Below, piece by piece: positions 1 to 9,036 of a stretch of 64,000 bases of DNA; position 1 is the stretch's first letter, and the number at the start of each line of letters is the position of its first letter. Location: contig JARRKC010000024.1 in NCBI GenBank assembly GCA_037388505.1, positions 17,963 through 81,962 on the forward strand. Reading direction: 5' to 3'. Made by a program: the position numbers and the translations under genes. Source of the DNA: JARRKC01 sp037388505 (GTDB lineage: Bacteria; Acidobacteriota; UBA6911; RPQK01; JAPXNP01). The notes beneath the pieces are model-generated. The model did not search any database. It worked only from the letters and a program-made list of their open reading frames with translations, and was not told the origin of the DNA.

Positions 1-170
1 AGCTCGACCTGCTCGTCCTCGAAGGGCGGCATCCTCTGAATCGCGAGGACCTCCAGCACAAACTCGACCTTCCCGATGACTGGGATTTCGAAACGCTGTT
101 CGAAAGAATCGCAAACGGGGAAGTGACCGCTCAGGAAATCGACAGATGGATTCATCGGGGAATTCAATAG
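1..170 (+). CDS. C-terminal end of an unidentified protein (partial)
   Basis: An open frame enters from the left edge and ends at a TAG at 168-170, giving about 55 residues of a polar, acidic C-terminus that ends in RWIHRGIQ. The start lies outside the window. I recognise no family in what is left. It is convergent with the LON-domain gene, with only 4 bases between the two stop codons. Regular codon use and the absence of a competing reading in this stretch support it as a real gene end, but it could be part of almost any cytoplasmic protein. Confidence 0.5.
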   Translation, partial: LDLLVLEGRHPLNREDLQHKLDLPDDWDFETLFERIANGEVTAQEIDRWIHRGIQ

Positions 171-174
171 ACGC

Positions 175-837
175 TCAGTTCCGTCCTGGATCCTCAGGCC
201 TGAGATGATTGAACCCCGCTATGAAGCGTTTTCGCGAAATCAGCTGGTCGAGAATGGCCAGAATCGCCTCCGCTCGCACGCGGATTTCATCGACTTCGAG
301 CAGCGCCTGCTTGTCCGGGAGGGGAATCTGAACCGCTGAGCAGACCGAGTTGGTCAGTGTCTTCAAATCGACTTTGGCCAGCAGTTCGCTCTCTGCAACG
401 CCCAGTTTCTCGGGCCCCAGATAGTCCCGGAAGCCGGAATTGAGCCGGCGGACCAGTTCCTCGTCCTCGGGCTCCTCGTCGTACGGATCAGCGAGCAGCT
501 CGACCCTGGCCAGCCGATAAGGATCTTCAGAGACAAACTCGAGGATTCGGAAACGACCGATGCCATTGAGGACGATGTCGTACTCTCCGTCTTCGAGCTC
601 CCTGACCTCGCTGATCTTGCCCAAACCACCCACGGCGTGGAACTCGTGGACAATCGAGGTGCTCGTTTCCCAGGCAGAGCTCGCCAGAACCATCCCAATC
701 TGGCGGTCACCGTCCAAAGCATCCTTGACCATTTGGCGATAGCGGGCCTCGAAGATATGCAGCGGCAGGAGGGTCCCGGGAAAGAAGACCACATTCGGAA
801 GAGGGAAAATCGGGATTTCCAGCTGTGGAGAAGACAC
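175..837 (-). CDS. LON peptidase substrate-binding domain protein
   Basis: A 220-residue protein that matches the N-terminal substrate-binding domain of Lon without ATPase or protease parts. The N-terminus has the family signature IPIFPLPNVVFFPG (about residues 8-21) followed by LHIFEARYRQM, and the region near residue 90 contains the conserved GIGRFRI. Stand-alone versions of 190-220 residues are widespread in bacteria; their job is unclear, although protein-interaction or chaperone-like roles have been suggested. A full-length Lon is encoded separately at 34263-36725, so this is not a broken lon. It is convergent with the partial gene on its left and lies downstream of a GntP permease on the same strand after a 58-base gap. 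Confidence 0.85.
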   Translation of the reverse strand: MSSPQLEIPIFPLPNVVFFPGTLLPLHIFEARYRQMVKDALDGDRQIGMVLASSAWETSTSIVHEFHAVGGLGKISEVRELEDGEYDIVLNGIGRFRILEFVSEDPYRLARVELLADPYDEEPEDEELVRRLNSGFRDYLGPEKLGVAESELLAKVDLKTLTNSVCSAVQIPLPDKQALLEVDEIRVRAEAILAILDQLISRKRFIAGFNHLRPEDPGRN

Positions 838-895
838 CTCGATCGCACCCCTGCTCCCGTCATTTTATAGCACGGGCGCGGCATTTCGAAACCGG

Positions 896-2269
896 TCATG
901 CTGGAGGAACGAGCGGGAACAGCCAGGAGAGCAGCCAGCACCAGAGAAACCCGACAACGGCCATGACCGTCAGCTGCACCGTCCAGGTCTTCAGCGTTTC
1001 GGCTTCGGTCATACCGCCCATCTTCGCCACGATCCAGAACCCGCTGTCGTTCATCCAGGATGTCGTCGTAGCGCCGAAACCGATCGCGCCAACCAGATAG
1101 ACCGGATGAAAGCCGAGATGACCCGCAGCCACGACCGGCGCGACCATCCCCGCAGTCGTGATCATGGCCACAGTGGCGGAGCCCTGGGCGAGACGAATCA
1201 GGGCGGCCATGATGAAAGCCAGGGTCAGCAGAGACAACCCCCAGCCCTGGGATGCCCTTGAGATCAGCTCTCCGACCCCGGACAACGTCAGGACATGGCC
1301 AAAAGCGCCGCCCGCACATGTGATGAAGGCAATCCCGGCTCCGGCCGCCACGGCCGGTTCGAGCCCTTTTGCGACGTCGCGCACCGAGAGACTCGACTGT
1401 CTGGCGACCAGAGCGACCGCGGCGAGCGCTCCAAACAGAAAAGCAAGATCCTTGTTTCCGAGAATCTCGAACCAGCCCTGCAGAGGATTGTCTTCAGTAA
1501 ACCAGAGCGCGGTTACTGTAGACAACGTGATCAACGCGACGGGTAGCAGGACCGGCGTCAAGGCCGCAGCGAGGGACGGCAGTTCCGTGTCCGGTTTGTG
1601 AGCCATCCGCTCCATCTCAGCGTTGGTCACTCCGTAGACTTCCTGGGGCTGGATGTCCATTCGCCGGTTGATGAAATGAGCGTACCCAATCCCACCAACG
1701 GCAGCCGGCACTATGGCCAGGACCACTCCCATTGCGAAGGTGATGCCCATCCCGATATGCAGCGTCTCAGCCACCACAACCGGACCTGGAGTGGGAGGAA
1801 CCAGCGCGTGTGTGACCACCGCGCCGCCTGCGGCAGCGCAGATCATGAGCGCATAATCCTTCTTCCGGCGGGCATACGCAGCGCGAACCAGGGGGGCCAG
1901 GAGATAGAAAACCGAGTCGAAGAATACCGGCATGGACAGCACGAAGCCGCTGGCAAGAAAGGAAAAGTGTTCCCGTCCTTCACCGAAAAAGGCGGTAAAA
2001 GATCGGATGATCCGATCTGCTGCTCCACTGTCGACCAGGCATTTCCCTACGATGGAGGCCAGGACCAGGAGAATGCCGATCTTCCCCATCAAGTCCGCGA
2101 ATCCGGCCGCAACCGTTGACGCCGCGTCTGCAGCTGCGATCCGGTTCGACAGGAAGGCGACCAGCAGGGACGCGAGCAGGAGGGCCAGAAATGCATGCAG
2201 GCGCACATAGAGCAGGAGGAAGATGATTGTTCCTACTCCGATCATCAGGCAGGCAAACGGCCCCAGCAA
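896..2269 (-). CDS. GntP-family permease (gluconate/organic acid:H+ symporter)
   Basis: A 457-residue, very hydrophobic inner-membrane protein with about 12 predicted membrane segments, the usual length for the GntP family. The diagnostic loop HALVPPTPGPVVVAE is near the middle of the first half, and a second family-typical stretch ends in SWMNDSGFWIVAKM near the C-terminus. Family members import gluconate, idonate, fructuronate or related hydroxy acids with protons; substrate cannot be assigned here because no kinase or dehydratase for such an acid sits alongside. The gene lies 20 bases downstream of aconitase on the same strand and may be cotranscribed with it, which would fit a hydroxy- or tricarboxylate-type substrate, but that is inference. 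Confidence 0.85.
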   Translation of the reverse strand: MLGPFACLMIGVGTIIFLLLYVRLHAFLALLLASLLVAFLSNRIAAADAASTVAAGFADLMGKIGILLVLASIVGKCLVDSGAADRIIRSFTAFFGEGREHFSFLASGFVLSMPVFFDSVFYLLAPLVRAAYARRKKDYALMICAAAGGAVVTHALVPPTPGPVVVAETLHIGMGITFAMGVVLAIVPAAVGGIGYAHFINRRMDIQPQEVYGVTNAEMERMAHKPDTELPSLAAALTPVLLPVALITLSTVTALWFTEDNPLQGWFEILGNKDLAFLFGALAAVALVARQSSLSVRDVAKGLEPAVAAGAGIAFITCAGGAFGHVLTLSGVGELISRASQGWGLSLLTLAFIMAALIRLAQGSATVAMITTAGMVAPVVAAGHLGFHPVYLVGAIGFGATTTSWMNDSGFWIVAKMGGMTEAETLKTWTVQLTVMAVVGFLWCWLLSWLFPLVPPA

Positions 2270-2289
2270 AAACCCCTCCCGCAGCGACC

Positions 2290-5040
2290 TCAGTGCTTCA
2301 TCAGCGAGCGCAACACGTAGTGGAGAATCCCTCCGTGACGATAGTATTGAACTTCGTTTGGAGTGTCGACGCGAGCTCTGACTCGAAACTCCTGGATCTG
2401 CCCGTCCGCACCGGTCACGCGGACCGTCAACTCCGATCCCGGTTTCAGATCATCGGAGAGACCGATCAGATCGTACGTCTCTTCCCCCGTCAAACCCAGT
2501 GAGGAGGCATTGTACCCTTGTTCGAACTGGAGCGGAAGCACTCCCATGCCGATGAGGTTGCTTCGGTGAATCCGCTCGAAGCTCTCTGCCAGCACGGCAT
2601 CGACGCCAAGCAGACGGGTGCCCTTGGCCGCCCAGTCCCGAGAAGACCCGCTTCCGTACTCTTTCCCGGCGATGACCAGCAACGGCACGCCCTCCCCCTG
2701 ATACCGCATAGCCGCATCGTAGATGGGAATCGGCCCTTCGATATCGGGGTGACGGGTGAACCCTCCTTCCACTCCCGGCACGAGCTGATTCCGCAAGCGA
2801 ATATTGGCAAAGGTGCCTCGGATCATGACCTCGTGATTGCCCCGGCGTGAACCGTACGAATTGAACTGCTTCGGTTCCACGCCATGTTCGATGAGATACC
2901 GGCCGGCCGGGCTGTCCACCTGTATGGTACCGGCAGGAGAGATGTGGTCCGTCGTCACCGAGTCACCAAGCAGGGCCAGCACCCTCATCCCATGAAGATC
3001 CGCCAGAGCCGCCGGCTCGGGGGGCATGCCATCAAAGAAAGTCGGTTTACGAATGTACGTCGAGCCCGAGTCCCATGCATAGCGATCGCCTGCCGGGATC
3101 GGCAGTGACCTCCATGTTTCATCGCCGCTGAAGACGTCTGCGTACTTCTCCGCAAACATTTCGCTCTTCACGGAACTCCGAACGACCTCCCGAATCTCCT
3201 GCTCGCTCGGCCAGATGTCGTCCAGGAAGACATCATTGCCTGAAGGATCCTGTCCGAGCGGTTCCTTGGAGAGGTCTTTGTCCATTCGTCCGGCCAGCGC
3301 ATAGGCGACCACAAGAGGCGGGGATGCCAGGTAATTGGCACGCACATCAGGGCTGATCCGACCCTCGAAGTTCCGGTTGCCCGAGAGAACGGAGCAGGCG
3401 ACCAGTTGATTCTCGCGAATGGCCCTGGAAATCGGTTCGGGCAGCGGCCCGCTGTTTCCGATGCAGGTCGTGCAGCCGTACCCGACGACGGCGAATCCCA
3501 GCGCCTCCAGATAGCGGGTCAGGTCCGCCTCGTCCAGATAGCGCGTCACCACCTGTGAGCCCGGCGCAAGGCTCGTTTTCACCCATGGCTTCCGCTTGAG
3601 ACCGCGCTCTACGGCCTTCTTTGCCAGAAGGCCTGCTCCCACCATAACGGACGGGTTCGAGGTATTCGTACAGCTGGTGATGGCCGCGATGACGACGGCC
3701 CCATCACTGAGCGTGAACTCCACCGGCTCGCCGGTTTGCTCATCTCTCAGAGCCACGTCCACTTTGGGCGGAGCCACGGCGACCGCCGTTCCTCCCGCTT
3801 CCTGCCGGCCCCTGCCCAGGGCAGACACCATCTGGTCGAGGGTCTTCTCAAAAGCCGACTTCGACGATCGAAGGGCAATCCGGTCCTGCGGTCTCCTGGG
3901 TCCTGCGATCGACGGCTCCACTGAACCGAGGTCAAGTTCCAGAACCCGGGAGAAGACGGGTTCAGGGCTGGCATCCGTGTGAAACAGCCCTTGAGCAACC
4001 GCATAGGCCTCGACGAGATCGATCTGATCATCGTCGCGGGCGGTGAAGTGCAGATAGTCGAGAGTCTGCTGATCGATCGGAAAGATGGCGCAGGTCGCGC
4101 CGTACTCGGGGGACATGTTGCCGAGCGTGGCCCGGTCGGCAAGGGACAACCCGGCGATTCCCGGACCGAAGAACTCAACGAATTTGCCCACGACTCCTTC
4201 TCTGCGCAGAATCTCCGTGATGGTCAGCACGAGATCCGTCGCGGTCGCTCCCGGAGGCAGGGTCTCGAACAGTCGAAAACCGACCACATCGGGGATCAGC
4301 AGGCTGATCGGCTGGCCCAGCATGGCGGCTTCCGCTTCGATGCCGCCCACACCCCACCCCAGCACACCCAGTCCGTTGATCATCGTCGTATGGCTGTCGG
4401 TTCCGACCAGCGTATCCGGATAGGCAAAGGTGCTTCCGCCGTGAGTGGATCGGTAGACGACTTGTGCCAGGTATTCGAGATTGACCTGATGCACGATGCC
4501 GGTTGCGGGAGGGACCACCCGGAAGTTGTCGAACGAGGACTGCCCCCAGCGCAGGAATGCATAGCGTTCCCGATTCCTCTCGAACTCCTTGGCCACGTTG
4601 ATCGAAAGGGACTGTCGCGTGCCGAAGGAATCGACCTGGACGGAGTGATCGATGACCAGATCCGCCTGTACCTGAGGATTGATCAGGGACGGGTTGCCGC
4701 CCAGCTCGGCCATCGCGTCTCGCATCACGGCCAGATCGACGACCGCCGGGACACCGGTGAAATCCTGCATGATCACCCGTGCCGGATTGAAGGCGATCTC
4801 GCGATCCATCTTCCGCGTCGGATCCCAGTTCGCCAAAGCTTCAATATCCGCACGTCGGACGGCCTGATCGTCCTCGTTGCGCAGCAGATTCTCCAGGAGC
4901 ACTCTCAGCGAATAGGGCAGTCTGCCGATGTTGCTGAAACCCTGCTTCTCCAGATCGGGCAGACTGAAGTACTGATACTCTCTTCCTCGAACTTCGAGGG
5001 TCCGACGGACTCCAAAACTGTCGAGACTGTGGTGTGACAT
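2290..5040 (-). CDS. acnA: Aconitate hydratase A
   Basis: A 916-residue aconitase that interconverts citrate and isocitrate through cis-aconitate in the TCA cycle. The three cysteines that hold the 4Fe-4S cluster are visible in ITSCTNTSNPSVM and in GYGCTTCIGNSGPL. The C-terminal swivel domain carries the family motif GKEYGSGSSRDWAAKG. Length and order of domains match AcnA/IRP-type aconitases rather than AcnB. The start ATG at 5040 gives MSHHSLDSFGVRRTL, a typical N-terminus, and follows an AGGAG-like site. It stands 63 bases downstream of dihydrolipoyl dehydrogenase on the same strand, so the two central-carbon genes probably form a transcription unit. Confidence 0.97.
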   Translation of the reverse strand: MSHHSLDSFGVRRTLEVRGREYQYFSLPDLEKQGFSNIGRLPYSLRVLLENLLRNEDDQAVRRADIEALANWDPTRKMDREIAFNPARVIMQDFTGVPAVVDLAVMRDAMAELGGNPSLINPQVQADLVIDHSVQVDSFGTRQSLSINVAKEFERNRERYAFLRWGQSSFDNFRVVPPATGIVHQVNLEYLAQVVYRSTHGGSTFAYPDTLVGTDSHTTMINGLGVLGWGVGGIEAEAAMLGQPISLLIPDVVGFRLFETLPPGATATDLVLTITEILRREGVVGKFVEFFGPGIAGLSLADRATLGNMSPEYGATCAIFPIDQQTLDYLHFTARDDDQIDLVEAYAVAQGLFHTDASPEPVFSRVLELDLGSVEPSIAGPRRPQDRIALRSSKSAFEKTLDQMVSALGRGRQEAGGTAVAVAPPKVDVALRDEQTGEPVEFTLSDGAVVIAAITSCTNTSNPSVMVGAGLLAKKAVERGLKRKPWVKTSLAPGSQVVTRYLDEADLTRYLEALGFAVVGYGCTTCIGNSGPLPEPISRAIRENQLVACSVLSGNRNFEGRISPDVRANYLASPPLVVAYALAGRMDKDLSKEPLGQDPSGNDVFLDDIWPSEQEIREVVRSSVKSEMFAEKYADVFSGDETWRSLPIPAGDRYAWDSGSTYIRKPTFFDGMPPEPAALADLHGMRVLALLGDSVTTDHISPAGTIQVDSPAGRYLIEHGVEPKQFNSYGSRRGNHEVMIRGTFANIRLRNQLVPGVEGGFTRHPDIEGPIPIYDAAMRYQGEGVPLLVIAGKEYGSGSSRDWAAKGTRLLGVDAVLAESFERIHRSNLIGMGVLPLQFEQGYNASSLGLTGEETYDLIGLSDDLKPGSELTVRVTGADGQIQEFRVRARVDTPNEVQYYRHGGILHYVLRSLMKH

Positions 5041-5103
5041 CTGAGTAGCTCCTTCTGTAATCGTCGAGCGACACGAAAGAATGCACGATCTTCCGTGGTG
5101 TCA

Positions 5104-6510
5104 CTACTTCCGGTAAATGTGCGTGGCGTGCCCGAGAAACATCTCGGCGACTTCGCCGACCGTCTCCGAGAGCGTCGGGTGGGTATGGATCGTCAGCGCC
5201 AGATCCTCTGCGACGGCCGCCATCTCGATCGCCAGAGTGCCCTCTGCGATCAACTCGCCGGCGTTCGGACCGACGATACCCACTCCCAGCACTCGTCCGG
5301 ATTCCGGTTCGAAGACCATTTTGGTCAGACCGTCTTTCCGGCCGAGCGTCAACGAGCGCCCGGATGCGGCCCATGGAAACCGGGTCACCTTGACGTCGAT
5401 TCCTCGTTCCTTCGCTTCCGCCTCCATCAAACCTGACCAGGCGACCTCAGGATTCGTGAAAACAACCGCAGGAATGGCACGATTGTCGAACGCCGACTTC
5501 TGCCCGGCCATCACTTCTGCGGCAACCTTTCCCTCGCGCATGGCCTTGTGCGCCAGCATCGGCTGACCCGCGACGTCACCGATCGCGAAAATGTGCGGTT
5601 CCGTCGTACGGCGCTGCTCATCAATCTCGATGAAGCCGCCCTTTCCCACCTCGATCGACGTATTCTCCAGACCCAGATCTTCCGAGTTCGGTCTGCGGCC
5701 CACCGCGATCAGTACCCGATCAAAGGTGTGGGTTCCTTCGAGGTCCCCTTCGAGCGTGACCGAAATACCCTGCTTGGTCTCCTTCATGGCGGTCACTTTG
5801 GTCTTGAGGTGGATCGAATCGAGGATACCCTCGAGGCGTTTCGCCAGAGGACGGACCAGATCCCGATCCACTCCCGGGAGGAGACCATCCAGGAGTTCGA
5901 CGACCGTGACCTTGGCGCCGAGCGTGGCGTAGACCGTCCCCAGTTCCAGGCCGATATAGCCCCCACCCACCACCAGAAGCTTCTTCGGGATCTCCGGGAT
6001 GTCCAGCCCGCCGGTCGAATCCATCACCCGGTCACTCTCGAGCTCGATTCCGGGGATACGGCTGGGCCGGGAACCGGTTGCGATGATGGCCCTTTTGAAT
6101 GCGATTTCCGAGATCTTTCCACCGGACACGGTAAGGGTATGCGAATCCTTGAACGATGCCCGTCCCTGCACGAAGGTGACGCCGCGAGCCCTCGCCAGCT
6201 GACCGAGGCCGCCCGTCAACTGGTCAACGACCTTCTCTTTCCATTTGCGCATGGCGTCGAGGTCGACATCGGGATCTTTGAACGCAATCCCGAAATCCTT
6301 CGAGTGGCGGGCTTCGTCAATGACCTGAGCCGCATGCAGAAGAGCCTTGGAAGGGATACATCCTACATTGAGGCAAACACCCCCCGGTCGATCCCGGACG
6401 TCGACCATCGTGACCTCGAGGCCAAGATCTGCCGCATGAAACGCGGCCGCATATCCGCCCGGTCCTCCTCCGATGACCACCAAATCGGTCTCATGTCTGG
6501 CTTCAGCCAT
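5104..6510 (-). CDS. lpdA: Dihydrolipoyl dehydrogenase (E3)
   Basis: A 468-residue FAD enzyme that reoxidises the dihydrolipoyl group of 2-oxoacid dehydrogenase complexes and the glycine cleavage system, passing electrons to NAD+. Seen in the sequence: the FAD-binding GGGPGGYAAAF near residue 14, the redox disulfide CLNVGCIPSKALLH at about residues 43-56, the NAD-binding GGGYIGLELG near residue 180 and the C-terminal active-site HTHPTLSE. The frame stays open upstream to 6798, but the ATG at 6510 preceded by AAGGGAG gives the family-typical start and length, so I chose it. No E1 or E2 subunit lies in the window. It is divergent from thyA. Confidence 0.97.
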   Translation of the reverse strand: MAEARHETDLVVIGGGPGGYAAAFHAADLGLEVTMVDVRDRPGGVCLNVGCIPSKALLHAAQVIDEARHSKDFGIAFKDPDVDLDAMRKWKEKVVDQLTGGLGQLARARGVTFVQGRASFKDSHTLTVSGGKISEIAFKRAIIATGSRPSRIPGIELESDRVMDSTGGLDIPEIPKKLLVVGGGYIGLELGTVYATLGAKVTVVELLDGLLPGVDRDLVRPLAKRLEGILDSIHLKTKVTAMKETKQGISVTLEGDLEGTHTFDRVLIAVGRRPNSEDLGLENTSIEVGKGGFIEIDEQRRTTEPHIFAIGDVAGQPMLAHKAMREGKVAAEVMAGQKSAFDNRAIPAVVFTNPEVAWSGLMEAEAKERGIDVKVTRFPWAASGRSLTLGRKDGLTKMVFEPESGRVLGVGIVGPNAGELIAEGTLAIEMAAVAEDLALTIHTHPTLSETVGEVAEMFLGHATHIYRK

Positions 6511-6712
6511 AGTCTTGATCTCCCTTCTGTTGACCCCGCGAAAAGGCGAGCGGATGGAAGCAGAATCCCTACCCCGGTACCGCCCGCAGGACCGCGTCAC
6601 CCTGGAGGACCCCGCCGGACAATACGGGCTAAGTTTATTACATCCTTTGCTCCCAAGCCATTCGGGCAGGGCCGTCCCGCCTCCGTCACTGCCCTGTGGT
6701 GTAATGAGGACA

Positions 6713-7507
6713 ATGCAGGCGTACCTGAATCTGCTCGATACCATTCTTGAGACAGGGACCCGGAAGCAGGACCGCACCGGGACCGGGACGCTCAGCATCT
6801 TTGGTCACCAGATGCGTTTCGATCTATCAAGAGGCTTTCCGCTGCTGACCACCAAAAAGCTCCATCTCAAGTCCATCATCTATGAATTGCTGTGGTTTCT
6901 CTCGGGGAGCACCAACACTCGGTTCCTCAACGAACATGGCGTTTCGATCTGGGATGAGTGGGCGGATTCGGCAGGAGATCTTGGTCCCGTCTATGGCGCG
7001 CAGTGGCGTTCCTGGACCGGTCCCAACGGCCGGCCCGTTGATCAGATTTCTGAAGTGATCGACCAGATCCGACGGAATCCCAACTCGAGGCGATTGATCG
7101 TTTCGGCCTGGAATGTGGCCGATCTTCCGCGCATGGCATTGCCGCCCTGCCATCTGCTGTTTCAATTCTACGTCGCCGATGGCCGGCTTTCTTGCCAGCT
7201 CTATCAACGAAGTGCCGATGTTTTCCTGGGAGTGCCCTTCAACATCGCCTCGTATGCCCTGCTCACCATGATGGTCGCGCAGGTCTGTTCTCTGGAGACA
7301 GGTGAGTTCGTTCACACTTTCGGCGACGTCCACCTCTACCTCAACCACGTTGAACAGGCCAGACTGCAGCTCCAGCGCGACCCCCGGCCATTGCCCAGGA
7401 TGGCCCTCAACCCGAAAGTGGATTCGATCTTCGACTTCCGGTACGAGGACTTCCGTTTGGAGGGCTACACACCACATCCTCATATCAAGGCCCCAGTTGC
7501 GGTATGA
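6713..7507 (+). CDS. thyA: Thymidylate synthase
   Basis: A 264-residue enzyme that methylates dUMP to dTMP with methylenetetrahydrofolate, leaving dihydrofolate. From the chosen ATG at 6713 it has exactly the length of the E. coli enzyme. The catalytic cysteine is Cys146 in ALPPCHLLFQFYVADG, and the folate and dUMP-binding RTGTGTLSIFGHQMRF and QRSADVFLGVPFNIASYA are intact. Open frame continues upstream to 6473 and another ATG lies at 6704, but GAGGA just before 6713 and the family N-terminus favour 6713. The stop overlaps the start of folA in an ATGA, indicating translational coupling of the two enzymes that make and recycle dihydrofolate. Confidence 0.97.
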   Translation: MQAYLNLLDTILETGTRKQDRTGTGTLSIFGHQMRFDLSRGFPLLTTKKLHLKSIIYELLWFLSGSTNTRFLNEHGVSIWDEWADSAGDLGPVYGAQWRSWTGPNGRPVDQISEVIDQIRRNPNSRRLIVSAWNVADLPRMALPPCHLLFQFYVADGRLSCQLYQRSADVFLGVPFNIASYALLTMMVAQVCSLETGEFVHTFGDVHLYLNHVEQARLQLQRDPRPLPRMALNPKVDSIFDFRYEDFRLEGYTPHPHIKAPVAV

Positions 7508-7998
7508 GTATCTCGATCATTGCTGCCATGGGCACCAATCGTGTGATCGGCCGAGGGAACGGCTTACCCTGGAACCTGCCGGCCGACACTCGCTTCTTCA
7601 AGGAAACCACACGGGGTCATCCGGTCATCATGGGCCGAAAGACGTTCGATACGATGGGCAAACCACTTCCCGGCCGACGCAACATCGTCATCACGAGAAG
7701 GCCCCATCTGGAGATCCCCGGGGCGGAGGTCGTCTCCAGTCTGGAAGCGGCGCTGAGCCTGGTCAACGTCCAGGAGGAAGAGGTGTTCATCATCGGAGGG
7801 TCAGAGATCTACGAGATGGCCCTCGCGATTGCGGACCGCATGTACCTCACGCTGATCCACGAATCTTTCGAAGGGGACACCTTCTTCCCGGAATTCGACG
7901 AATCCGATTGGGTCGTCGTTTCCCGCCGGGACCATGAGGCGGATGAGCGCAATCCCCATGCGTTCAGCTTTCTCACCTATGAACGTAGCGACCGCTGA
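7504..7998 (+). CDS. folA: Dihydrofolate reductase
   Basis: A 164-residue NADPH-dependent reductase that regenerates tetrahydrofolate from the dihydrofolate released by ThyA. The N-terminal ISIIAAMGTNRVIGRGN, the catalytic acid Asp28 in LPADTRFF, the NADPH-binding MGRKTFDTMGKPLPGR and the later IIGGSEIY are all in place, and the length is that of the chromosomal FolA family. Its ATG overlaps the thyA stop by four bases. The pair is the classic thyA-folA module. No separate promoter is visible between them. It is convergent with the kynB-like gene across a 96-base gap. Confidence 0.96.
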   Translation: MSISIIAAMGTNRVIGRGNGLPWNLPADTRFFKETTRGHPVIMGRKTFDTMGKPLPGRRNIVITRRPHLEIPGAEVVSSLEAALSLVNVQEEEVFIIGGSEIYEMALAIADRMYLTLIHESFEGDTFFPEFDESDWVVVSRRDHEADERNPHAFSFLTYERSDR

Positions 7999-8094
7999 GG
8001 CCCGTCAATCTTCATCCGGCTCGGCGGAAGGTTGGTGCCAGACTCGAACCGGAATTCTTTATTGGCAGCAACTTACAATCGCGTTGCGTGCGTG

Positions 8095-8730
8095 TCACCT
8101 ATCGGTCACCTCTCGGTCACGCAGGATGGCGCGAACGGGAGAGGCTTCGCCGTTGGAAATGCGGAGAGGCAGGGCGATCAATTCGTAGTCACCTTCCGGA
8201 ACCTCTTCAAGCAGCAGGTTCTCCAGGATCAATACGCCGGCCGACCCGAAGGCACGGTGCGCCGCCAGCGACTCGTCCTCGAAACGATCCACGGACGGGG
8301 CGTCCGTTCCGACCAGAATGATCCCCTGCCCCACCAGAAACTCGGCGGCCTCACGGCCAAAGTATGCAAAATCCTTTCGGAACGTGCTGCGATCTCGCAC
8401 CGTTTTCGATTTCACAAGGAGCCGCGGAGGCATATTCGCGAGCCGACTCCGCAGTTCGGCCGGCCGTATCTCCCGGCGATCCTCGATCGTCACCACTCGC
8501 GCAGGCCCCATGCAGCGGCTGAGATCAACCTTCTCGATCGACGCAGCCCCCGGGAGGTAGTGGGAGGGAGCGTCCATGTGCGCTCCGGTATGAAGGCTGA
8601 GAGTCATGCGCCTCAGATTGACATCGTCGCCCTGTTCGAGACTCCGGGTACTCATCAGTTCAAAGGATTCATCCCCCGGCCAGACTGGAATACCCGACTC
8701 GAGTTTTGGAGAAATATCGTAGATCTTCAC
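8095..8730 (-). CDS. Cyclase-family hydrolase, KynB-like (arylformamidase)
   Basis: A 211-residue member of the cyclase/kynurenine formamidase family. The metal-binding motif HTGAHMDAPSHY is at about residues 47-58, and the start MKIYDISPKLESGIPVWPGD closely resembles KynB. KynB hydrolyses N-formylkynurenine to kynurenine during tryptophan breakdown. The frame is open to 8769, but a GTG at 8730 sits six bases after GGAGGAGGAG, an excellent ribosome-binding site, and gives the family length. Neither tryptophan dioxygenase (kynA) nor kynureninase (kynU) lies nearby, so the formamidase assignment is by family resemblance; a hydrolase for another N-formyl or cyclic amide substrate is possible. 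Confidence 0.8.
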   Translation of the reverse strand: MKIYDISPKLESGIPVWPGDESFELMSTRSLEQGDDVNLRRMTLSLHTGAHMDAPSHYLPGAASIEKVDLSRCMGPARVVTIEDRREIRPAELRSRLANMPPRLLVKSKTVRDRSTFRKDFAYFGREAAEFLVGQGIILVGTDAPSVDRFEDESLAAHRAFGSAGVLILENLLLEEVPEGDYELIALPLRISNGEASPVRAILRDREVTDR

Positions 8731-8834
8731 GGGCTCTCCTCCTCCGATCATGCTACAGGAAGTGACCATTCGCTGGAGGGCGCCTCTCAGCCTTCCGGGG
8801 ATTCCAGACCGTCCGTTGCTCGGACTTCACACCG

Positions 8835-8861
8835 CGGAATCTCGGAACTCGGAACTCTCGG
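8835..8861. repeat. Short GGAACTC-type tandem repeat
   Basis: Two to three imperfect copies of a seven-base unit CGGAACT/CGGAATCT lie upstream of the hydrolase gene at 9037. The same unit recurs in perfect form at 17251-17278 and with a G variant at 12231-12286, so this is one member of a repeat family shared by several intergenic regions of the window. Confidence 0.7.
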
Positions 8862-8971
8862 ACGGCTGCCGCCTACGGCCATCTCGGAGGGCCGGATCCA
8901 GCGAGGAAGCGTATTCTACGATCGGCTTCGGAGCGCCTGCCAGCTTTCCCAGTAGCCGCAACCGCGGTAGT

Positions 8972-8994
8972 GGGACAAGCGAGGACGCTTATCC
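8972..8994. repeat. Dispersed palindromic repeat, copy 1
   Basis: The stretch contains GGGACAAGCGAGGACGCTT (8972-8990), of which an exact inverted copy is found at 17011-17029. The sequence can fold into a short hairpin with arms GGACAAGCG and CGCTTATCC around an AGGA loop, with one mismatch. A diverged relative with GCGAGGAAGCGTATTCTACG lies about 60 bases to the left, near 8909-8930. This looks like a small REP-type intergenic repeat. No gene lies in the 8731-9036 interval that holds it. Confidence 0.7.
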
Positions 8995-9036
8995 TACGGG
9001 CTGGAAATGGCCTCTTGATGGTGACAACATTCTGCA

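Noticed and set aside
8033..8052. TGGTGCCAGACTCGAACCGG resembles the 3' end of a tRNA on the minus strand
   Set aside because: Only a T-loop-like stretch is present; the stem mispairs, there is no acceptor arm in the right place and no cloverleaf upstream. No integrase lies nearby, so an attachment site is not supported.
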